A stretch of DNA of 64,000 nucleotides from Pseudoalteromonas sp. GCY (GTDB lineage Bacteria > Pseudomonadota > Gammaproteobacteria > Enterobacterales > Alteromonadaceae). The stretch lies in contig NZ_CP068023.1 in the NCBI RefSeq assembly GCF_016695175.1, positions 3,363,501-3,427,500 of the forward strand, in the 5' to 3' direction. The translations under genes and the position numbers were made by a program. Shown here piece by piece: positions 47,320 to 58,849 of this stretch. The notes below the pieces were generated by a model that saw only the letters and a list, made by a program, of their open reading frames with translations, was not told where the DNA came from and made no database searches. Numbering within the stretch: the first letter of the stretch is position 1; each line of letters begins with the position of its first letter.

Positions 47320-47379
47320 GCATCGCACTAAGCCTGAACAAGGCTAGGGTCACTGGTTCAAGTCCAGTACAACCCACCA
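47320..47379 (+). pseudogene. tRNA-Val 3'-half remnant 6 with intact T-arm
   Basis: Like remnant 5 it keeps the functional T-arm and CCA end. A further heavily decayed copy (ending AGTACAATCCAGCA) follows to about 47448 and closes the array. Confidence 0.75.
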
Positions 47380-47455
47380 CTTTATTCTTCAAGTAGAGTG
47401 GTCAATGCCTAAACAAGACTACAACTTCAAATTCAGTACAATCCAGCACTCCAGT

Positions 47456-47750
47456 TTCTGTATAGTCGTCATTACTTTTTACATACTCAAACAGCACATC
47501 AAACTGAATAAACTTAAACCTCTTGATTAAGTTCACAGAGAAATCTAGTTTTTCTCATTTATTAACTAATTAGTTACTCTACTAAGCCTCCCAAATTTTT
47601 GTTATACCCTTAACTATTTTGCCACTAACCTCAGTAAATAGTTGGGATAAGCTAAATAGACTAACCTACTAAAAATGAGTTAATTTTTGTTTTCAAAACT
47701 ACACCTGAGTACTAGACTAGAAGCAAAGCCATTGTCTAAAAATTGTTTCT
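47456..47750. other. intergenic region after the tRNA-Val array
   Basis: About 295 bp without a gene. The weak hairpin GAGAAA...TTTCTC near 47540, followed by ATTT, may end the tRNA transcript. No strong promoter for the downstream TPR gene was identified. Confidence 0.4.
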
Positions 47751-49382
47751 ATGTCAGCTCCATCTATTCAAAATGCCAAAATGTTAATCGTTGAAGATCA
47801 ACCATTAGCATTGAGCTATATGAAACAATCTTTAGAACAGTTAGATTTCAGAAATTTAAAATTTGCAGAAAGTGCAGACAGTGCAAAAGAGCTTTGTACC
47901 ATCAATAAGTTCGATCTCATCGTATGCTCTTTTGGTTTAGCAAAAAAGCAAAATGGCTATCAATTTTATGAAGAGTTACGCTCCAAACAGTTAATTCGCT
48001 CAAGTACAGCTTTTATTTTTATTTCTTCTGAAACTAGCCCCGAGTTAGTCCATAGTATTATCGAACTCCAACCCGATGACTTTTTAGTTAAGCCCTTTTC
48101 AATAAAAGAACTACAAAACCGTATAGAACGAGTTTTAAAGCGAAAACAGGCTTTAAGGCATATAAACTTGCTTGTAGACGATAAGAACTACTCAAAGGCC
48201 TTGAAAGCGCTAGATCTAGAACTAGACAACAAAGATCATAACTACACTTCCCTACTCCTAAAGCTAAAAGGAGAACTTTTACTCAGGCTCAATCAATTAG
48301 AAGAAGCTAAGTCTTTTTATAAGTCAGTTCTGGCTCTGCAAAAGTTTACATGGGCAAAGCTAGGCTTGGTCGAGGCGCTCATTACCAACAATGAAGATGT
48401 TATCGCTCAAAAGATGTTGAAAACCTTAATAGAGCGACCGGAAACTCGTCTTCCTGCGCTCGATTTATTGAGCAAACTCGAAATAAAGCTAAACCAATAT
48501 GAGAATGCCCAACAATTGTTAGAACAAGCAATTGAGATGGCGCCCAGAAATATAAATAGGCAACAGTCACTTGGTCGAGTAGCTCAAATCAATCACGACT
48601 ATGAAGCCAGCTATAAAGCACATAAAGATATAGCAAGTTTCGCGCGTTACTCGATCCATGACAAACCAGAGGTGTATTTGAATGCCGCACGAGCTGGAAT
48701 AGACTTTGCCTTGAGTACCGACCAATCAGACCAAGTCACTCGTCTAACAAGGCAAACGCAACAATATCTGAGTGATTTAAAGCAGCAATTTCCAAATGCA
48801 CAAACCCAAGCACAAATCGATGTTCTCAACGCCCGCGTCCATTATCTAAAAGATGAGCATAAAAAAGCGAAACAACTGCTAGAACAATTAGAAGATGAGC
48901 CCGTTATTCGCTCGGTAGATTCCACTTTAGACAAAGCAAAAGCACTACATGAGGTGGGACTAAACCACAAAGCTCAGGAGCTATTTAGTCAAGTTATTGC
49001 ACACTGTGAGCGCCATAGCTCAAGCGCAGATCCCGTCACAATGCATTATCTTTATCAGCAGCAACAAGAGAAAAAAGAGATCACCATGGGCCCAAGAGAG
49101 CTCAATAACCATGCGGTCACACAGTTTAATAAAGGACAATATGAAACCGCTTTGGAGGCATTCACTCAAGCATTTAGAATTATGCCTAAAAACTCAGGAA
49201 TAGCGCTAAATTTACTGCAATGCATGAGTGATAGTTGTGCTAAGTCAGGAAGTACTTTTAATTCCAATTTAGCAAAGCGTTGTACTACCTTGCTAAATCA
49301 GTCTGAGTTGGATAGTGAACAGCAGATCCGCTACGGTAAACTCAAAGCTAAACTAAATGAAATGAAACTCGACTTTGAGTAA
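47751..49382 (+). CDS. TPR protein with degenerate receiver domain
   Basis: This 543-residue protein joins a CheY-like receiver (about 8-135) to a long helical region with TPR-type repeats (about 140-540). The receiver keeps the acidic pair (VEDQ, Glu15-Asp16) and the conserved lysine (FLVKPFS), but the phosphoacceptor aspartate is replaced by Ser60 (DLIVCSFGL). Similar receiver-TPR proteins in Vibrio and Shewanella keep the aspartate. It is therefore probably not phosphorylated in the usual way and may act as a scaffold. It is a single gene with no clear Shine-Dalgarno sequence. Confidence 0.85.
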   Translation: MSAPSIQNAKMLIVEDQPLALSYMKQSLEQLDFRNLKFAESADSAKELCTINKFDLIVCSFGLAKKQNGYQFYEELRSKQLIRSSTAFIFISSETSPELVHSIIELQPDDFLVKPFSIKELQNRIERVLKRKQALRHINLLVDDKNYSKALKALDLELDNKDHNYTSLLLKLKGELLLRLNQLEEAKSFYKSVLALQKFTWAKLGLVEALITNNEDVIAQKMLKTLIERPETRLPALDLLSKLEIKLNQYENAQQLLEQAIEMAPRNINRQQSLGRVAQINHDYEASYKAHKDIASFARYSIHDKPEVYLNAARAGIDFALSTDQSDQVTRLTRQTQQYLSDLKQQFPNAQTQAQIDVLNARVHYLKDEHKKAKQLLEQLEDEPVIRSVDSTLDKAKALHEVGLNHKAQELFSQVIAHCERHSSSADPVTMHYLYQQQQEKKEITMGPRELNNHAVTQFNKGQYETALEAFTQAFRIMPKNSGIALNLLQCMSDSCAKSGSTFNSNLAKRCTTLLNQSELDSEQQIRYGKLKAKLNEMKLDFE

Positions 49383-49405
49383 TTGATTGTATTATCACAA
49401 TTGAG

Positions 49406-49846
49406 CTATTTCTTTTCCATTGAAAGAGCATTAACACAATAACGCAGTCCGCTTGGCTCAGGGCCATCAGGGAATACGTGACCTAAGTGGCTATCACACA
49501 CGTTACAAGTGATTTCGACGCGCGTCATTCCATGGCTCTTATCGCCATGATACGCCACCGCTTCCACTGCTGCAGGCTGTGTAAACGAGGGCCAACCAGA
49601 GCCACTATCAAACTTTTCTTCGGCATCGAATAACAACTCACCACAGCATACGCAGTAGTATTTACCAGGTTCAAAAAGCTGACAACTTTGTGAGCTAAAC
49701 GGTCGCTCAGTCCCCTTTCTCCTGGTGATCATGTAAGTTTCTGGAGCAAGCTCTGATTGCCATTGCTCGTCCGATTTTTCAACTCTGCGAGGAGCAACAG
49801 GATTACCATTTCTAGCAAAGTTTAGTATATCTAACCACTTTAACAT
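49406..49846 (-). CDS. msrB: Methionine-R-sulfoxide reductase MsrB
   Basis: MsrB reduces the R form of methionine sulfoxide in proteins. The 146-residue protein has two zinc-binding CxxC pairs (CVCC and CNVC), the GSGWPSFTQPA substrate loop, HLGHVFPDGP, and the catalytic cysteine in LRYCVNALSM. It lies 1 bp after the DUF2919-like gene on the same strand, so these two are probably co-transcribed with ligA. Confidence 0.95.
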   Translation of the reverse strand: MLKWLDILNFARNGNPVAPRRVEKSDEQWQSELAPETYMITRRKGTERPFSSQSCQLFEPGKYYCVCCGELLFDAEEKFDSGSGWPSFTQPAAVEAVAYHGDKSHGMTRVEITCNVCDSHLGHVFPDGPEPSGLRYCVNALSMEKK

Positions 49847-49847
49847 C

Positions 49848-50360
49848 TCAATTCTCTCTCTTGTTTACTTCTGTCTTTTGCTCTTCAACAGGAAGGGGCC
49901 AGTCGCCAAAAAAGCAACTTAGATAGCGGCTTTTAATTAAATATAATAGTACCCAACTCACCAACACAATTTGTACGGCAATATAAGGAGAAAAACTATA
50001 ATGAGTTTTCCCAGCTTGCAGGATCAACCACGCTAAATCGAGTACCGCTGTTAATATAAGTGGCAAACGCATATAACGCCAGACGGCAGCAAGCTTTGGA
50101 GAACTTGTTGGTCGCCTAAGAGAAAACACAACGGTTGGTATGAGCGCGATACAAGCGATCCCTGTCGCGACAAAAAAGTGAAACTTAGACTCAAAAAATA
50201 GCGACATCAAATCCAAGTCTGGGCGTCTCGCAAGTGCAGAAAACACCCAAATAAGCAACGGACGGAGCAACACAACCAGCGCTAAATTAAAAGCGATTGG
50301 CGTACGATAAACGCCATATTTATCCCAGTATTCAGGGCCGTATCGTGTTACTGATTTCAT
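49848..50360 (-). CDS. DUF2919-like inner-membrane protein
   Basis: This 170-residue protein has four hydrophobic segments (near 25-45, 60-80, 95-112 and 122-142) and a hydrophilic tail. Its opening YWDKYGVYRTPIAFNLALVVLLRPLLI resembles the DUF2919/YfeZ pattern (tyrosine-rich start, a polar loop, then a proline-containing helix). I am moderately sure of the family, and no function is known. It sits between ligA and msrB with gaps of 4 bp and 1 bp. Confidence 0.65.
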   Translation of the reverse strand: MKSVTRYGPEYWDKYGVYRTPIAFNLALVVLLRPLLIWVFSALARRPDLDLMSLFFESKFHFFVATGIACIALIPTVVFSLRRPTSSPKLAAVWRYMRLPLILTAVLDLAWLILQAGKTHYSFSPYIAVQIVLVSWVLLYLIKSRYLSCFFGDWPLPVEEQKTEVNKREN

Positions 50361-50364
50361 TTTA

Positions 50365-52383
<2,019 letters not shown>

Positions 52384-52398
52384 TTAAACCTCTAAACG

Positions 52399-52428
52399 TA
52401 AAAAGCCACCAGCGGATGCCAGTGGCTT
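52399..52428 (-). terminator. terminator between zipA and ligA
   Basis: On the minus strand AAGCCACTGGC-ATCC-GCTGGTGGCTT is an 11-bp stem with two G-U pairs, followed by TTT. It lies about 20 bp after zipA. Confidence 0.75.
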
Positions 52429-52449
52429 AAAAATGATTCTAAGTAGCGG

Positions 52450-53175
52450 TTAAGCGGCGAATTCACGCACTTTTTCAACATAACCACGCACGGCTTCAAC
52501 CGTTAATGGTTCGCGGTCTTTATCAAGTACGGTTGCGCCAAACTCTTCAGCTAGTTTTTTCGATGCACTGTGAAGCATATTAAATGCAGCCAAGTTATCG
52601 CCTTCACAAGGTAAGGTCATAAATAGGCTAATGCCAGCGGTGCTAAATTGTTCCATGTTATCGATATCAAACGTACCTGGGTTGTACATGTTTACCAATC
52701 TAAATAACACTGGACCGTTTCCGGACGGCTCTAAATGACGATTAAAAAAGCCCTCATCAGAATATTTAAATCCAAGGCTTAACACGGTTGGTAACAACCT
52801 TGAACCTGCCATTTTCAGGCCTTCAGGCATGTCAACGTGAAGAATAATAAAGTCTTGTGGCTCTATCGCATTCTTTTCAGACTCAGCCTCTTCAGATCCA
52901 CTGCTCTCGGTTTGCACCTCAGTTTCAGGCTCTTCCGTCGCTATAATGCCCTCAGTCGCAGGCTCGTCATCCACCGCACTAAAGGTCATCTCTCCAATTT
53001 CAGGTTCGTCAGGCTCTTTATCATGATTTGGCGTTTGCTCTTTGAGCTCATTGGGCTCCTTTTTTGAAGCTTTATCGCTGTTCTTCTTACGAACAGACCA
53101 AAGTCCATGTATGAGTAACCCGCCTATGACCAACGCACTGATCACGATTAATGCCCATCTTAACTCTGTGGCCAT
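52450..53175 (-). CDS. zipA: Cell division protein ZipA
   Basis: ZipA anchors FtsZ to the membrane at the septum. The 241-residue protein has the expected N-out membrane helix (about 5-27, WALIVISALVIGGLLIHGLW), a charged and acidic linker (30-105), and the C-terminal FtsZ-binding domain from IILHVDMPEGLKMAGSRLLP to the end. It lies between smc and ligA, the standard smc-zipA-ligA order of gammaproteobacteria. Confidence 0.94.
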   Translation of the reverse strand: MATELRWALIVISALVIGGLLIHGLWSVRKKNSDKASKKEPNELKEQTPNHDKEPDEPEIGEMTFSAVDDEPATEGIIATEEPETEVQTESSGSEEAESEKNAIEPQDFIILHVDMPEGLKMAGSRLLPTVLSLGFKYSDEGFFNRHLEPSGNGPVLFRLVNMYNPGTFDIDNMEQFSTAGISLFMTLPCEGDNLAAFNMLHSASKKLAEEFGATVLDKDREPLTVEAVRGYVEKVREFAA

Positions 53176-53193
53176 TGCTCACCTTTTTTGTTG

Positions 53194-56100
53194 TTATGCC
53201 TGTGCCATTTGCACCGCTTGTTCTATATCTACGGCAACCATGCGCGACACCCCGGGTTCTGCCATGGTTACCCCCGTCAGTCTACCCGCCATTTCCATAG
53301 CGACCTTGTTATGACTGATATAAATAAATTGCACTGTTTGCGACATCTCTTCAACCAAACGACAAAATCGTCCTACGTTTGCGTCATCAAGCGGTGCATC
53401 TACTTCATCCAGCATACAGAATGGGGCTGGATTAAGCCTGAATATTGAAAACACCAATGATAATGCGGTCAGCGCTTTTTCTCCACCACTTAACAGATGA
53501 ATTGTCGAGTTTTTCTTACCTGGCGGCCTTGCCATGATAGAAACACCACTTTCAAGCAAGTCATCGCTAGTCAATTCTAGGTATGCACTCCCCCCACCAA
53601 ATACTTTAGGAAACAGCTCGGCTAAGTCTTCATTCACTTGATTAAAGGTCGCGCTGAAGCGGGTTTTGGTCTCTTTATCAATTTTTCTGATCACCGCTTC
53701 TAACGTTTCTAGCGCATTAGTGAGATCATCCAGCTGTGTATCTAAATAGGTTTTACGTGCCTTCGCTTCTTCAAACTCTTCAATTGCAGCTAAGTTCACA
53801 GCACCTAACTTACCAAGATCATTACTGACTCGATTCAAATTGGCTTGATACTGACCCAAATTTGCATCCTCAGGTAATTGCGCCAGCTCTGTTTTTAGCG
53901 TCCGACCAAGCTCCTGCAAGGGTTCAAGTGCCGCTTGCGCTTTAATCATCAAGCTTTGCTCTTCAAGTTTCACTTGTTGCAATGACTCATTGAGTTTACT
54001 CACTTCACCTTGCGCATCTTTTAATGCCGCTTGTTTTTGGGAGAGGTTTTCCTTAGCTTGGTTGAGCGTATCCAACATCGTTTGCTTTTGCGCCTTGGCT
54101 TCTAGATGTTGGGCGAGCAATAATTCAATGTCTTCATGCGCCTCCGCGAGCGGCTCTTCACAAAGCAAAATATCTTCTTGTGTTTGCTCGATGCGCTGGT
54201 TTATTTCATCGCGACGATGTTGCAAGTGTTCCAATTTAGAATTGCTGAGCTGTAGTTCACTTTCTGCCTGCTGCGACGCAAGTTTAGTTGTATGAACTAA
54301 TTGCTGCGCTTCTTGTAATGCAGCGCGTCGAGATTGACTATGTTGTTTAAACTCAGTCAACTTAGCCTCGGCCAGTTGTTGTATTTCTTGTGCTTGCGCT
54401 AGCAACTCATCACGTTGTAATTGCTGTTCAGTATAAAGTTCAAGTTGTTCGATGACCTCGCCTCGTTCTTGAGCAATGACATCAAGTTGTTCTTGAATTT
54501 TTTGTCCTTGCTCACGCCAAGCGCTCAGATTCTCATCCAGCATTTCAACTTTGGTTTTATGGCTGGCAATTGCTTGTGCTTTTTCGTGAACGCATTGCTG
54601 TATTTCTAATAAACCAGCTTGCGTGTCTTCAAGAGCAATACGCTTTTGTGCTACAACCTGTTCAGCCTCTTCAGCGAGTTGTTGCAAATGAGGAAGTTGA
54701 GTATGGCATGACTGCAATTGGGCATAGCGTTTTAACGCGCCACTCTCTTCATTGCTTTTCGCCTTGGCCTTAAAGTTATCTCCCACAATAACGCCACTGA
54801 CCGTCACGCCGAGAAGGAATTGTTCACACGATTTAAAGTCTGTAGGTTCAGCGCATAATTTTATTTTCGTTAAAAAGCTGGGGAACAGCCCTGAGCTTAT
54901 TTTTGTCGCGACTGAATCAATGGGAACTTCGAGTTCGATGGGCCATAGCGTATTCATTTCGCTTTGCTCAACGACTAAATGCGTCAACCCAAGCAGTGCC
55001 GCTTCCACGCATTCTTCATACCCTGACTCAACAACAAGTTGCGATAACATAGTCGCAGCAGAAGTCTCCGACGTTTCCTCTGCCCAGCGTGATAACGCCT
55101 TTATTTCAGATTGCACTTCTTGTAACGCCTGAAGCGCTTTTTGAGCATGATTCTGTGCCTGTAAGATTTCCTCTTTATTGGCTTGCTCTTGGCCTTGCAA
55201 CTTACCAGATTCGCTTTGTAATTTAGCCATCGCTTGAACTAGCTGATGATGTGCATCCTGAGCTTCAGCCAAGTCATTTTCCAACATAGATGCGTGATGC
55301 GCTTCAGCCTGTTCCAGCAGCTCAGTCTGACGTTTGTCTATGTGCTGTTTAGCTTGCTGTTGTTGCGCTAATTGGCTTGCCCCTTGCTGTACCTGAGCAT
55401 GTATTTGTTGGTACTGCTTCTGTGCGCCACTAAACTGCGCTTCTAACTGAGTCTGCTCTGTGTCACTTTGCTCGTTTGTGAGTTGAATTTCTTCCAGTTG
55501 CAATAGCGCAACCTCAAGTCGTTCAGAAACTTCATCGACTTTTTCAGCGCTGCTCGCCACATACTTGGCTTGCTCGTCTTGCGCCTCAATCACTTCTTGC
55601 TGTTGTGATTTCAGTATTTGAGACTGCTCAATAAGCTGACGCTTTTTATCTGTTAGATTGACTTTCTGTTGTTCAAGCGTTGCCAACTGGGTTTCAATTC
55701 GGTGCACGCTATGTTGTGCTTGCTCATAGCCATCATTGAAATGCTTAATTTCATGTTCTAGCGTCGCCAAAATGCTGTCATGGCCACTGTGAGCTTCATT
55801 AAAAAATGCTAATTTTTCGTTGAGCTTGGCGATTTCTTTCGCTTTTATCGCCTGCTTTTGCTCAAGGCTTTGCCATTTTAAAATTGCTATCCACGACTTT
55901 AAGTCACGCTCTTGCGACTTTAAAGACTTATATTCGCTCGCCTGTTGTGCTTGAAGTGCCAGTTTATCTAGCTGACTCTGTAGCTCTTGCCTAACATCGA
56001 GCAAACGCTCCATGTTTTCGCGGGTACTCTTGATCCGGGTTTGGGTTTCTCGTCGACGCTCTTTATATTTTGAAATTCCAGCGGCTTCTTCTAAAAAAAC

Positions 56101-56583
56101 TCTTAACTCTTGCGGCTTACTTTCGATCAAGCGCGAGATCATCCCTTGCTCAATGATTGCGTAACTACGAGGACCTAAGCCAGTACCTAAAAAGATATCC
56201 GTGATATCGCGCTTACGGCACTTACTACCATTTAAAAAATAAAGAGATTGGCCGTCTCGCGTTACTAAGCGCTTAATGGCAATTTGGTTACGATCTGCAA
56301 AAGTGCCGGGCAACCGGCCTTGAGTATTATCAAAAATCAATTCTACAGAAGCTTGCGAGATAGGTTTACGCTTGGTCGAGCCGTTAAAGATAACATCCGT
56401 CATAGCATCGCCACGGAGGTTTTTCGCAGAGCTTTCACCCAGTACCCAGCGAACCGCATCAATGACATTAGACTTACCACAGCCGTTTGGCCCGACCACA
56501 CATGTCATCTGGTCAGGAAACGGGATCTTGGTTGGCTCTACAAAAGATTTAAAGCCGGCCAGTTTGATGCTACTCAGTCGCAT
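53194..56583 (-). CDS. smc: Chromosome segregation protein SMC
   Basis: SMC is a DNA-compacting ATPase. The 1129-residue protein has the N-terminal Walker A GPNGCGKSNVIDAVRW, long coiled coils on both sides of a central hinge (about 505-640), and a C-terminal head with the signature HLLSGGEKALTALSLVF and the Walker B region FCMLDEVDAPLDD. It is slightly shorter than typical SMC. No ScpA or ScpB genes are in this window. This is a true SMC rather than MukB. Confidence 0.96.
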   Translation of the reverse strand: MRLSSIKLAGFKSFVEPTKIPFPDQMTCVVGPNGCGKSNVIDAVRWVLGESSAKNLRGDAMTDVIFNGSTKRKPISQASVELIFDNTQGRLPGTFADRNQIAIKRLVTRDGQSLYFLNGSKCRKRDITDIFLGTGLGPRSYAIIEQGMISRLIESKPQELRVFLEEAAGISKYKERRRETQTRIKSTRENMERLLDVRQELQSQLDKLALQAQQASEYKSLKSQERDLKSWIAILKWQSLEQKQAIKAKEIAKLNEKLAFFNEAHSGHDSILATLEHEIKHFNDGYEQAQHSVHRIETQLATLEQQKVNLTDKKRQLIEQSQILKSQQQEVIEAQDEQAKYVASSAEKVDEVSERLEVALLQLEEIQLTNEQSDTEQTQLEAQFSGAQKQYQQIHAQVQQGASQLAQQQQAKQHIDKRQTELLEQAEAHHASMLENDLAEAQDAHHQLVQAMAKLQSESGKLQGQEQANKEEILQAQNHAQKALQALQEVQSEIKALSRWAEETSETSAATMLSQLVVESGYEECVEAALLGLTHLVVEQSEMNTLWPIELEVPIDSVATKISSGLFPSFLTKIKLCAEPTDFKSCEQFLLGVTVSGVIVGDNFKAKAKSNEESGALKRYAQLQSCHTQLPHLQQLAEEAEQVVAQKRIALEDTQAGLLEIQQCVHEKAQAIASHKTKVEMLDENLSAWREQGQKIQEQLDVIAQERGEVIEQLELYTEQQLQRDELLAQAQEIQQLAEAKLTEFKQHSQSRRAALQEAQQLVHTTKLASQQAESELQLSNSKLEHLQHRRDEINQRIEQTQEDILLCEEPLAEAHEDIELLLAQHLEAKAQKQTMLDTLNQAKENLSQKQAALKDAQGEVSKLNESLQQVKLEEQSLMIKAQAALEPLQELGRTLKTELAQLPEDANLGQYQANLNRVSNDLGKLGAVNLAAIEEFEEAKARKTYLDTQLDDLTNALETLEAVIRKIDKETKTRFSATFNQVNEDLAELFPKVFGGGSAYLELTSDDLLESGVSIMARPPGKKNSTIHLLSGGEKALTALSLVFSIFRLNPAPFCMLDEVDAPLDDANVGRFCRLVEEMSQTVQFIYISHNKVAMEMAGRLTGVTMAEPGVSRMVAVDIEQAVQMAQA

Positions 56584-56647
56584 AGCTTATTATTGTTGTT
56601 CGCGGTTACTTTTGAGAATAAGGCAATTCATTAGCAAGATCTATGAG

Positions 56648-57382
56648 TTAGCAATGACAGCGTTTAATATTATCCAAAATGATCCCAGTAGCCATCGCCA
56701 CATTCAATGACTCAGCACCGCCAAACGCAGGAATAGTCACCTTTTTATTGATGTGAGCCGCTATGGTATTGCTAATACCATGAGACTCGCTGCCCATTAC
56801 CAACACGGCATTACGACTAAATTGGCACTGATGCACACTTTCACCACCAAGGAATGCTCCATAGCACTCGCCTTGATATTGCTTTAAAAAGGCCTCGAGA
56901 TCAGTTCTCACCACATTAACACGCACAAATGAGCCCATGGTGGCACTGATCACTTTAGGGTTAAATTGATCCGCGCAGTTCTCGCTCACCACGAGCTGCG
57001 TTAATCCATACCAATCTGCAAGACGAATAATGGTACCGAGATTACCCGGGTCTGAGACTCCATCTAATGCCAACACCAGCCCAGCAGTATTAATTTCTTC
57101 TGCTGGCGGCATTGCAACGACCGCTATCGCCGCATTATTTGACACTAAAGTGCTCACCTTGCTCAGCACTTCCTCTTCAGCTTCGACACAAGCAATATTA
57201 ACGAGTTTGGATTTATATTTTGTCATGAACTCATTGGTCGCGAACAACTGTTCAACGGCCAACCCAGCATCAACTAACTCAATCACATTCTTCTCGCCTT
57301 GTACTAAATACAGGCCATGTTGTTTGCGATATTTTTTTTGCCCTAAAGCACGAAGTAGTTTTTGTTGATTCTTGGAGATCAT
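56648..57382 (-). CDS. TrmH/SpoU-family RNA 2'-O-methyltransferase
   Basis: The 244-residue protein from ATG 57382, with GAGGTG upstream, has an N-terminal RNA-binding segment (KNQQKLLRALGQKKYRKQHGLYLVQGEK) and a SPOUT knot domain. The domain has LDGVSDPGNLGTIIRLADW (motif 1), LVMGSESHGIS (motif 2) and IPAFGGAESLNVAMATGIIL (motif 3). These enzymes make 2'-O-methyl groups in rRNA or tRNA. The target of this subfamily member cannot be decided from the sequence. Confidence 0.9.
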   Translation of the reverse strand: MISKNQQKLLRALGQKKYRKQHGLYLVQGEKNVIELVDAGLAVEQLFATNEFMTKYKSKLVNIACVEAEEEVLSKVSTLVSNNAAIAVVAMPPAEEINTAGLVLALDGVSDPGNLGTIIRLADWYGLTQLVVSENCADQFNPKVISATMGSFVRVNVVRTDLEAFLKQYQGECYGAFLGGESVHQCQFSRNAVLVMGSESHGISNTIAAHINKKVTIPAFGGAESLNVAMATGIILDNIKRCHC

Positions 57383-57509
57383 GTGCACCTCAAAAGTTGG
57401 ATTTACCATTATACCTGTTCAGTATCAGATAAAAAGCGTTTCAACGAGGCATTAAGCTAAGAAATTATGTTATCTTGTGCCGAATGACACACAAGGCATA
57501 GAGGTAATC

Positions 57510-57806
57510 ATGTCACCTGAGCTAACGCTTATTTTACTCAACTTTATTCTACTTTTTGTGGCCTACGTATTCGTTTACCCAAAGTTAAAAGAGAAAAGCC
57601 TCGCCAGTATCAGCAAACAAGATTTATTGGTTACTGCGGTTTCTTTAGTCGTGTCTGGAAGTTTGTACTATGGTAAGGATATCGAATTTTCGTTAGTGTT
57701 TTTTAAGAGTAATTGGGTGGTGTTTACGATTGTCGCATTTAGCGTGATTGAAATCCCATTTTTACTGTGGTTTAAACGTCGCTATAATATTAAGTTTGGA
57801 GAGTAA
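57510..57806 (+). CDS. Small membrane protein of unknown function
   Basis: I do not recognise this 98-residue protein. It starts at ATG 57510 after GAGGTAATC and has three hydrophobic helices (about 5-23, 38-55, 68-88) with basic loops between them. An in-frame reading from 57477 would add 11 polar residues and is less likely. It is divergent from the SpoU gene, and a perfect hairpin follows. Confidence 0.7.
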   Translation: MSPELTLILLNFILLFVAYVFVYPKLKEKSLASISKQDLLVTAVSLVVSGSLYYGKDIEFSLVFFKSNWVVFTIVAFSVIEIPFLLWFKRRYNIKFGE

Positions 57807-57830
57807 TAGAGAGGTAGCTACGCCTCTCTA
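57807..57830. terminator. hairpin between the small membrane protein gene and gpsA
   Basis: TAGAGAGG-TAGCTACG-CCTCTCTA is a perfect 8-bp stem just after the stop codon of the small membrane protein and 9 bp from the end of gpsA. It may terminate both convergent transcripts. T runs are weak. Confidence 0.6.
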
Positions 57831-57838
57831 TTCGATTA

Positions 57839-58846
57839 TCACTCAGCTCGCTTTTCGCGACCTAGCAACGCCATTGCGGCTTCTTTAACATCTTTTTGCT
57901 CATAAAGCACTTGATAGATCTGCTCAGTGATCGGCATTTCAATACCAGTGCGTTTGGCAAGTAGATAAACTTCTTTAGTATTGCGATAGCCTTCTACCAC
58001 CTGACCTATACTCGACATCGCCTCATCGACCGACTTCCCCGAACCAAGGGCAAGACCAAAGCGGCGATTACGCGACTGGTTATCCGTACAAGTAAGAATG
58101 AGATCACCCAGTCCCGCCATACCCATAAAGGTTTCAGAACGCGCGCCTAACGCACATCCTAAACGACAAAGTTCAGCGAGCCCTCGGGTGATAAGCGCCG
58201 TTCTGGCATTCGCACCAAAGCCAAAGCCGTCAGACATGCCCGCGCCAATTGCGATAACGTTTTTGACCGCGCCGCCGAGCTGAATACCAATAAAGTCTTC
58301 GTTACTATACACCCTAAACGAGCGACCGCAATGTAATAGCTCTGCGAGTTCTTCACTAAACTTTGCACAAATCGAAGACACTGAAATAGCAGTAGGTAAT
58401 CCTGCAGCCATTTCTTTTGCAAAAGTAGGTCCACTTAGCACCGCCAGCGGCACATCGTCACCTAACACATCCAGTGCAACCTCTTGCAATAGTCGCCCAG
58501 TATTTGGTTCGAGCCCTTTGGTTGCCCAAGCTACTTTTGCATTCTCAAGTAACATAGGTTTAATCTTCTTCAAGGTGTCTGCAAACGCATGACTTGGCAC
58601 AACCACCAAAATACGCTCGCTAGACTTAACAGCCGTTTCTAAATCGGCCTCAAGTTCAAGCGTGTTTGGAAACTGGATGTCAGGAAGATAACGTTGGTTT
58701 TTGCGCTCAGCTGCTAGCGCCTCAACGTGTTCGCTATTGCGTCCCCACAGTGTCACTTGGTGACCATTTCGGGCGAAACAAATAGCAAGGGCGGTGCCAT
58801 AAGACCCCGCCCCCAATACAGTTACAGCTGATTTTGCTGCATTCAT
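57839..58846 (-). CDS. gpsA: Glycerol-3-phosphate dehydrogenase GpsA
   Basis: GpsA makes sn-glycerol 3-phosphate for phospholipids. From ATG 58846 the protein has 335 residues. The NAD(P) motif [13 protein letters not shown] is at the N-terminus. Other conserved parts are [23 protein letters not shown], the catalytic lysine region [18 protein letters not shown], and [22 protein letters not shown]. It is the last gene of yibN-grxC-secB-gpsA and starts 3 bp after the secB stop. Confidence 0.96.
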   Translation of the reverse strand: MNAAKSAVTVLGAGSYGTALAICFARNGHQVTLWGRNSEHVEALAAERKNQRYLPDIQFPNTLELEADLETAVKSSERILVVVPSHAFADTLKKIKPMLLENAKVAWATKGLEPNTGRLLQEVALDVLGDDVPLAVLSGPTFAKEMAAGLPTAISVSSICAKFSEELAELLHCGRSFRVYSNEDFIGIQLGGAVKNVIAIGAGMSDGFGFGANARTALITRGLAELCRLGCALGARSETFMGMAGLGDLILTCTDNQSRNRRFGLALGSGKSVDEAMSSIGQVVEGYRNTKEVYLLAKRTGIEMPITEQIYQVLYEQKDVKEAAMALLGREKRAE

Positions 58847-58849
58847 CAA

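Larger units (their letters stand above)
46163..47455 (+). repeat. tandem 204-bp repeat carrying tRNA-Val and remnants
   Basis: Gene starts fall at 46163, 46396, 46600, 46804, 47008 and 47212, so the last five units are exactly 204 bp apart. Each unit is a functional tRNA-Val, a CCACTTTATT/AATAGAGTGG hairpin, a CGATGC-AAA-GCATCG hairpin, a tRNA 3'-half remnant and an AT-rich linker. Confidence 0.9.
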
